Source of the DNA: Candidatus Denitrolinea symbiosum
GTDB lineage: Bacteria; Chloroflexota; Anaerolineae; Anaerolineales; Villigracilaceae
Direction: 5' to 3'
Assembly (NCBI GenBank): GCA_017312345.1
Contig: BLAA01000004.1
Coordinates: 186,001-250,000, forward strand
Length of the DNA: 64,000 bases
Shown: positions 58,943 through 64,000 of the stretch, one piece after another
How positions within the stretch are numbered: position 1 is the first letter of the stretch
Layout: every line of letters begins with the position of its first letter
Notes under the pieces: model-generated
The model's input: only the letters and a program-made list of their open reading frames with translations
The model's database searches: none
Told to the model about the DNA's origin: nothing
Position numbers and translations under genes: made by a program

Positions 58943-60013
58943 TTGGCCTTCAATCCGCTCAACCGGCTTTTAGGTTTTTTTTCTCTCGACATCGCCATTG
59001 ACCTGGGCACTGCAAATACTCTCGTCAGCGTGCGCGGCAAGGGGATCGTCATCAACGAACCTTCGTGGGTGACGATCGACAAGCGGCTGCGCCAGCCTCT
59101 CGCCATTGGCCTGGAAGCCAAAGAGATGGCCGGACGCACGCCCACGAACGTCATGGCTGTACGCCCGGTGCGGGATGGCGTGATCTCCGAATTTGACGTC
59201 ACACAGATCATGCTCGAATATTTCATCGGCAAGGTGCACGACCAGAGCGTAGTGCCGCTGCCGCGTCCGCGCGTGATCGTCGGGATTCCCACCGGCGTGA
59301 CGGAGGTCGAAAAGCGCGCTGTCTACGACGCGGTGATGGCCGCCGGCGCGCGCCAGGCCTTCCTCATCGAGGAGCCGATCGCGGCCGCGCTTGGCGCGGG
59401 ACTGCCCATCGGCGAAATCCGCGGCTCGATGGTGGTTGACATCGGCGGCGGGACGACCGAAGTGGCGGTCATGTCGATGAGCGGCGTGGTCGTCTCGCGT
59501 TCCCTGCGCGTGGCGGGCGACGAGATGGACCAGGACATTGTCCAATATCTGCGCAACAAATACAACCTGCTGACCGGCGAAGGCGTGGCCGAGCAGATCA
59601 AATGGCAGATCGGTTCGGCCTATCCGCTTCCGACCGAGAAGACCATGGACGTGCGCGGCCGCAACCTGGTGACGGGCCTGCCCGAAACGATTCAAGTCTC
59701 CTCCGTGGAAATGCGCGAGGCGCTGTCGGGTTCGGTGCAGGTGATTGTGGACACCGTCCGCGACGCGCTGGACGAGATCCCGCCTGAGATCGTGGCGGAC
59801 TTGATGGACGTGGGCATTTGTCTCGCGGGCGGCGGCGCGCTCTTGCAGGGACTCACAGAACGCCTTTCCGACGAGTTACGCCTGCGCGTTTGGGTGGCGG
59901 AGGACCCGTTGACATGCGTGGCGCGCGGCGCGGGGTTGATCTTCGACGATTTCGAGAATTTGTCCCGTTACCTGGTTGGACTGGAGCGCGGCAGCACCCG
60001 CCACTCTCTGTAG
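58943..60013 (+). CDS. mreB: Rod shape-determining actin MreB
   Basis: MreB filaments guide lateral wall synthesis. The 356-residue protein has the actin-fold nucleotide motifs IAIDLGTANTLVSVRGKGIV, VVDIGGGTTEVAVMS and CLAGGGALLQGL, plus IGIPTGVTEVEKRAV-like sequence. The family core begins at the first codons, so the TTG at 58943, with GAGG about 9 nt ahead, is the start. Two in-cluster features support it: mreC starts 22 nt later, and mreD and PBP2 follow. Confidence 0.96.
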   Translation: MAFNPLNRLLGFFSLDIAIDLGTANTLVSVRGKGIVINEPSWVTIDKRLRQPLAIGLEAKEMAGRTPTNVMAVRPVRDGVISEFDVTQIMLEYFIGKVHDQSVVPLPRPRVIVGIPTGVTEVEKRAVYDAVMAAGARQAFLIEEPIAAALGAGLPIGEIRGSMVVDIGGGTTEVAVMSMSGVVVSRSLRVAGDEMDQDIVQYLRNKYNLLTGEGVAEQIKWQIGSAYPLPTEKTMDVRGRNLVTGLPETIQVSSVEMREALSGSVQVIVDTVRDALDEIPPEIVADLMDVGICLAGGGALLQGLTERLSDELRLRVWVAEDPLTCVARGAGLIFDDFENLSRYLVGLERGSTRHSL

Positions 60014-60035
60014 GCTTTCTGATAGAACCTTTAGA

Positions 60036-60881
60036 ATGAAAGATTTGCTGTCCCGTTCGTTACAGACGACGATCATTTTTCTGATAGTGGGGGGCATTTT
60101 GGCGCTCGCGCTTGGCGGCTATTTCGGCTCGGTCTCCAATTGGCTCACCGGACTGGCGGTGAACGCGCAGTCCTGGTTCTCCTCGCGCTACACCGCCATC
60201 CAGGACCTCTTCGCCGCGCCGCGCGATGTGGCCGCCCTGCGCCAGCGCGTGGCCGAACTGGAATCGCAAAACGCGACCCTGCGCGCCCAGATCATCGAAC
60301 TTTCCGAGCGCGCCAGCCAGGTGGAAACCCTCTCTGCCCTGCTGGATTACGCCCGCGCCAACCCCGAGTCGAACTATGTGGCCGCCGACGTGATCGGGCG
60401 CGACCCCAGCCCGTTCCTGCATTACGTCATCATCAACCGCGGCTCCAACGACGGCGTCCTGCGCGGCATGCCCGTCGTGACGGACCAGGGCCTGGTCGGG
60501 CGCGTGGACGCGGTCATCGCGGACGCGGCCCGCGTCCAGTTAATCACCGATCCGCTTTCGGTCGTCAACGTGCGCCTGAAAGACACAGATGTGGAAGCCG
60601 CGTTGAACGGCTCGGTGACGGGCGACCTCTCGCTTGGATTTATCCCCCAGGATGTGACCGTGGAGGCGGGCAGCCTCGCCCTGACTTCGGGGCTGGGCGG
60701 CGCCTACCCGACCGACCTCATCATCGGGCAGGTGACCAACGTCCGCAAGCGCGAAGCCGAGTTGTTCCAGCAGGCCTCGGTGCAGCCTGCGGTGGACTTT
60801 TCCCGCCTGTCCATCGTGTTGATCATCACCAACTTCCGCCCTGTGGACATCGCGCCGCTGGTCCCCACCCAGACCCCATAA
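60036..60881 (+). CDS. mreC: Cell shape protein MreC
   Basis: The 281-residue protein has a membrane anchor at about 9-31, a coiled coil (LRQRVAELESQNATLRAQII), and the beta-domain motifs VAADVIGRDPSPFLHYVIIN, RGSNDGVLRGMPVVTDQGLV and TSGLGGAYPTDLIIGQV. MreC bridges MreB and the wall synthases in the periplasmic or outer space. I start at 60036; the frame extends 20 codons into the mreB end. There is no strong ribosome site. mreD starts 1 nt after its stop. Confidence 0.94.
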   Translation: MKDLLSRSLQTTIIFLIVGGILALALGGYFGSVSNWLTGLAVNAQSWFSSRYTAIQDLFAAPRDVAALRQRVAELESQNATLRAQIIELSERASQVETLSALLDYARANPESNYVAADVIGRDPSPFLHYVIINRGSNDGVLRGMPVVTDQGLVGRVDAVIADAARVQLITDPLSVVNVRLKDTDVEAALNGSVTGDLSLGFIPQDVTVEAGSLALTSGLGGAYPTDLIIGQVTNVRKREAELFQQASVQPAVDFSRLSIVLIITNFRPVDIAPLVPTQTP

Positions 60882-60882
60882 T

Positions 60883-61383
60883 ATGCGCCAACTGATTGCT
60901 TTTCCAGCGCTGGCATTGGCAGTGATCCTGCAATCCGCCATCGTCAGCCGAATCACTCTTCTCTCCGGGTTTGCCGACCTGGTCCTCGTCGTCGTTGTGG
61001 CCTGGGCGCTTCAGGAGGGCGTGACGAGCGCTTGGCATTGGAGCGTCCTGGCGGGGATCGCGACCGCCTCCATCAGCGGACTGCCGTGGTGGGCGCCGCT
61101 GTCGGGCTTTCTCGCGGCGACGCTGCTCGCCCGCTTCGTTCAGCGCAGAATCTGGCAGGCGCCGCTGCTTGCCATGTTCGCGGTGACGTTTTTTGCTTCC
61201 ATGTTCTCTTATTTCATTTCCTATGCGGCGCTGGCGTTGATGGGCGCCTCCATGCCGTTGACCGATTCCTTCACCCTCGTCATTCTCCCAAGCGCCCTTC
61301 TAAATCTATTATTTTCCATCCCCGTATTCTGGTTGACGCGAGACCTGTCCCGCTGGGTGAACCCGGTGGAGGAGGAAGAATGA
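60883..61383 (+). CDS. mreD: Rod shape protein MreD
   Basis: The 166-residue protein has about five helices with the loose MreD pattern (LALAVILQSAIVSRITLL, ADLVLVVVVAWALQEG, AWHWSVLAGIATASISGLPW). Sequence identity within this family is low, and the call rests on size, topology and position between mreC and PBP2. Its stop overlaps the PBP2 start as ATGA. Confidence 0.88.
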   Translation: MRQLIAFPALALAVILQSAIVSRITLLSGFADLVLVVVVAWALQEGVTSAWHWSVLAGIATASISGLPWWAPLSGFLAATLLARFVQRRIWQAPLLAMFAVTFFASMFSYFISYAALALMGASMPLTDSFTLVILPSALLNLLFSIPVFWLTRDLSRWVNPVEEEE

Positions 61384-63572
61384 GCGCTGGTTCCGTTTCC
61401 CAAACGTCCGCCGCGCCGTGGCGCATGTGGATCGTCTACGCGACGATCGCGGGCGTGATCGTCCTGTTGGCGGCGCGGCTGGTCCGCTTGCAGGTGTTGG
61501 AGCATCCAGGCTGGCTGGAGCAGGCGGTGGAAAACTACACCTCCACGGTCAATTCGCCCGCGCCGCGCGGCATCATCTACGACCGCAACGGGTATGTCCT
61601 GGCGCGCAACGTCGCCTCCTACAATGTGGTCATCACCCCCGCAGGTCTCCCGGACGACAACGCCGACATTCAGAATATCTATCGCGAACTTTCCGCCCTC
61701 ATCGGCGTGCCGGTCAATCAGGGGACGGTGGAGGAAGCCAAACTGTACTCGGCCTGCACCGAGGGCCCGGGCATCGCCCAACTGGTCGCGTTGGGCCGCT
61801 CCAATTCCCCCTATACCCCGGTCAAGGTGAAGTGTTATGTGGACGCCAACGCCGCGCGTATCGTCAGCGAACGCGCCGTGGACTGGCCCGGCGTGGCGGT
61901 GGAAGTGGAGCCGATGCGCGACTACCCGACCGGCTCGCTGACCGCGGCCGTGGTCGGCTTCCTCGGCCCGATTCCCGCCTCGCTTGAGGCGGACTACCGC
62001 GCCCAGGGCTTCGTCCCCCGCCGCGACAAGGTCGGCTACGCCGGCGTGGAACTCTCGCTCGACGCCCTCCTGTTGGGAAAGAACGGGACGCGTCTCATCC
62101 AGGAAGACGTGGCGGGCAAGGAGCTGCGGAATCTCGAACCTCCTGTGGCGGCCGCGCCGGGCAACAACGTCACTTTGACGATTGATACGCGGCTCCAGTC
62201 CGCGGCGCAGGCCACGCTCATCAATGAGATCAATGAATGGAACGCCTACTTTGGCGAGGAGCGCATCTCCAGCGGGGTGGTGATCGCCCTCAACCCCAGC
62301 ACTGGCGAAGTGCTGGCGATGGTCTCTTACCCGACGTACGAGAACAATCGCATGGCGCGCCTCATCCCCGGTTATTATTACGACCAGCTCAGCCAGGACC
62401 CGCGTCACCCGCTTTTGAACAATGCCGTCTCAAGCGAGTTCCCGCCCGGCTCCACGTTCAAGATATCCACGGCCACCGGCGCGCTGAACGAGGGCGTCGT
62501 GACGGTGGACCAGGTCATCCAGTCGCCAGGCAAATTGACTCTGCCCAATACGTACGCCGTCAACCTGGCGAGCGCAGAGCAGGAGTTTGTGGACTGGAAC
62601 TACAATGTAAACAACGTCCTCAATCCCGAAGGATTTGGGACAATTGACTACCTGCATTGCATCGCCTATTCGAGCAACGTCTGTTTCTATAAATTGGGCG
62701 GCGGTTTTAAAGACGAGATCAAACAGGGCCTGGGCATCGAGCGCCTGCGCGAATACGCCCGCGCCATCGGCTACGACCAGCCCTCGGGCATCCAACTGCC
62801 GGGCGAGCAGGGCGGACTCATCCCCACGCCGCAATGGAAGCGCATCAACAAGGGCGAGAACTGGTCCACCGGCGATACCTATATCGCCAGCGTGGGGCAG
62901 GGATACGTCCTCGCCACGCCGTTGCAGGTCTTGATGTCCGGCGCGACCATCGCCAACAACGGCAAACTGATGCAGCCGACCATCGTCCGCGAAGTGCAGG
63001 ACAGCGAAGGCAACGTCATCGAGAAATGGTACGACCCCGCCACGGGCGCCATCACCGACTCAAAAGCCAGCCCGACCAGTTACCAGATCTCCCCCTTCAC
63101 CGCCAACGTGAAATGGGACATCACCCAGGACGCGATCATCCGCGACTTCCTCTGCGAGGGCCCCTACTGCACAGAGACGGAAAACTTTAAAACGGTGTCT
63201 CCTTACGTAGTGCAGAAAGTGCAAGAGGGGATGCGCCTCGCGGTGATCGATCACCAGGGCGGCATCCGCCGCGGCACGCTCAACAAGGTCTTTGGCGACC
63301 CCGTTAAATTTCCGATCGCCATCGCGGGCAAGACTGGCACCGCCGAATACTGCGACGACGTGGCGCTCAAAGCCAACAAATGCCGCTTTGGCGCGTGGCC
63401 CACTCATTCGTGGACGCTGGCCTACGCCCCCTACGAAGACCCTGAAGTCATCATCCTGGCGTTCTGCTACAACGGCGGCGAAGGCGCCTCGGTGGCCGCG
63501 CCCATTGTGGCGCGCGTCATGCAGGCCTACTTTGAACTCAAGGCGGCCGATCTCGCCGCGGGCGGCGGCTGA
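61380..63572 (+). CDS. mrdA: Penicillin-binding protein 2 (peptidoglycan transpeptidase)
   Basis: The 730-residue elongasome transpeptidase crosslinks side-wall peptidoglycan. It has a short cytoplasmic tail, an anchor (about 15-38), a PBP dimer domain (APRGIIYDRNGYVLARNVAS) and a transpeptidase domain with the catalytic SxxK in PPGSTFKISTATG, SxN in YSSNVCFYKLGG and KTG in IAGKTGTAEYCDD. Several Cys near the KTG box could pair outside. GGAGGAGG precedes the ATG at 61380, which overlaps the mreD stop. No rodA follows; the next gene is minC. Confidence 0.95.
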   Translation: MSAGSVSQTSAAPWRMWIVYATIAGVIVLLAARLVRLQVLEHPGWLEQAVENYTSTVNSPAPRGIIYDRNGYVLARNVASYNVVITPAGLPDDNADIQNIYRELSALIGVPVNQGTVEEAKLYSACTEGPGIAQLVALGRSNSPYTPVKVKCYVDANAARIVSERAVDWPGVAVEVEPMRDYPTGSLTAAVVGFLGPIPASLEADYRAQGFVPRRDKVGYAGVELSLDALLLGKNGTRLIQEDVAGKELRNLEPPVAAAPGNNVTLTIDTRLQSAAQATLINEINEWNAYFGEERISSGVVIALNPSTGEVLAMVSYPTYENNRMARLIPGYYYDQLSQDPRHPLLNNAVSSEFPPGSTFKISTATGALNEGVVTVDQVIQSPGKLTLPNTYAVNLASAEQEFVDWNYNVNNVLNPEGFGTIDYLHCIAYSSNVCFYKLGGGFKDEIKQGLGIERLREYARAIGYDQPSGIQLPGEQGGLIPTPQWKRINKGENWSTGDTYIASVGQGYVLATPLQVLMSGATIANNGKLMQPTIVREVQDSEGNVIEKWYDPATGAITDSKASPTSYQISPFTANVKWDITQDAIIRDFLCEGPYCTETENFKTVSPYVVQKVQEGMRLAVIDHQGGIRRGTLNKVFGDPVKFPIAIAGKTGTAEYCDDVALKANKCRFGAWPTHSWTLAYAPYEDPEVIILAFCYNGGEGASVAAPIVARVMQAYFELKAADLAAGGG

Positions 63573-63579
63573 TGGGACA

Positions 63580-63588
63580 TGCTATAAT
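63580..63588 (+). promoter_or_regulatory. Extended -10 promoter before minC
   Basis: TGC-TATAAT lies 23 nt before the minC ATG, just after the PBP2 stop codon. It lets minC be transcribed apart from the mre operon. Confidence 0.6.
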
Positions 63589-63611
63589 TCGACCAATTGC
63601 AACGGCCGCGC

Positions 63612-64000
63612 ATGAATGATTCAAATTCGCTGATTCAGATCAAGGGCCTGCGCGACGGGCTGCTGGTCGCGCTCGGCGACGCGGCGTGGGACGACCTGCG
63701 CGCCGCGTTGATGGAGCAGATCGAATCGCGCGGCTCGTTCTTTCAGGGCGCCCGCGTGGCGCTGGACGTGGGCGGCCGCGTTTTCCGCGTGAATGAACTG
63801 TCTGAACTGCGCGACACGCTTTCGGAGCGCGGCGTGAACCTGTGGGCGGTCGTCAGCGAATCGCCGACCACCGAGAAGACCGCCCAGCTGCTCGGGCTTG
63901 CCACGCGCGTCTCGAAGCCGCGTCCGCAGGAGACGGCGCTCCCGCCCGCCGAGGAAGCGTATCCCAACGCGTCCATGTGGGTGACGCGCACGCTCCGTTC
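63612..64000 (+). CDS. minC: Septum site-determining protein MinC (5' part)
   Basis: The frame is open to the window edge (129 codons visible). It begins MNDSNSLIQIKGLRDGLLVA, the usual MinC N-domain opening. FFQGARVALDVGGR and LSERGVNLWAVVSESPTTEK follow, then a Pro-rich linker (RPQETALPPAEEAYPNAS). MinC blocks FtsZ rings away from midcell together with MinD. The C-terminal MinD-binding domain lies beyond the window. A promoter of its own lies upstream. Confidence 0.85.
   Translation, partial: MNDSNSLIQIKGLRDGLLVALGDAAWDDLRAALMEQIESRGSFFQGARVALDVGGRVFRVNELSELRDTLSERGVNLWAVVSESPTTEKTAQLLGLATRVSKPRPQETALPPAEEAYPNASMWVTRTLR

Overview
The window is GC-rich and densely coded. It suggests a Chloroflexota genome of the Anaerolineae type. 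That is an inference from gene style (many multi-GAF sensors, trmFO, an mreBCD-PBP2-minC cluster, several apparently leaderless promoters), not from a marker gene. I see no rRNA, CRISPR array, phage or insertion sequence. There is one tRNA, a tRNA-Gly with anticodon CCC.

Layout. At 0.1-9.4 kb are housekeeping and transport genes: an NAD(P)-binding epimerase-like protein behind a GbsR/MarR regulator with a 38-bp perfect palindrome, feoA-feoB, hflX, a soluble histidine kinase, an M28 peptidase and trmFO. At 9.5-14.4 kb is a three-gene two-component operon: a GAF histidine kinase, a REC-GAF-histidine kinase and an OmpR-type regulator. Its first promoter lies back to back with that of trmFO.

At 14.4-36.0 kb on the minus strand is the most striking locus, a run of twelve genes whose ends overlap or lie at most 27 nt apart. 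In transcription order it encodes two single-domain response regulators, six multi-GAF sensors (five or all six membrane-anchored) that lack any kinase or other output domain, a ParA-type ATPase, a 1268-residue multi-GAF hybrid kinase with two receiver domains, a threonine-synthase-like PLP enzyme fused to a receiver domain, and an EamA/DMT exporter. The sensors share a terminal tail and a half-GAF module that the kinase also carries. The kinase begins with a short ParB-like peptide. I read the locus as a candidate ParA-positioned sensory array that feeds phosphorylation into a metabolic enzyme.

At 36.1-43.7 kb are tRNA-Gly, a polyprenyl synthase, a HAD phosphatase, a Tat-type metallophosphoesterase, murI and a biotin-dependent acyl-CoA carboxylase operon. 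At 43.8-55.2 kb lies a surface-glycan and membrane region: two GT-C glycosyltransferases, a GT2, a methyltransferase, a zinc alcohol dehydrogenase, an acyl-CoA dehydrogenase, a SET-domain protein, a CPBP protease, a GNAT protein and a ComEA-like protein. This region is rich in short repeats, several of them inserted in frame into genes. At 55.4-58.7 kb are a second acyl-CoA dehydrogenase, a DUF2007-like protein, a YwiC-like protein and DegV. At 58.9-64.0 kb is the cell-shape operon mreB-mreC-mreD-PBP2, followed by a minC gene cut by the window edge.

Two promoter styles recur. Seven genes have a -10-like hexamer 6 or 7 nt before the start codon, which predicts leaderless mRNAs. Four units have extended -10 boxes (TGn-TATAAT) and longer leaders.
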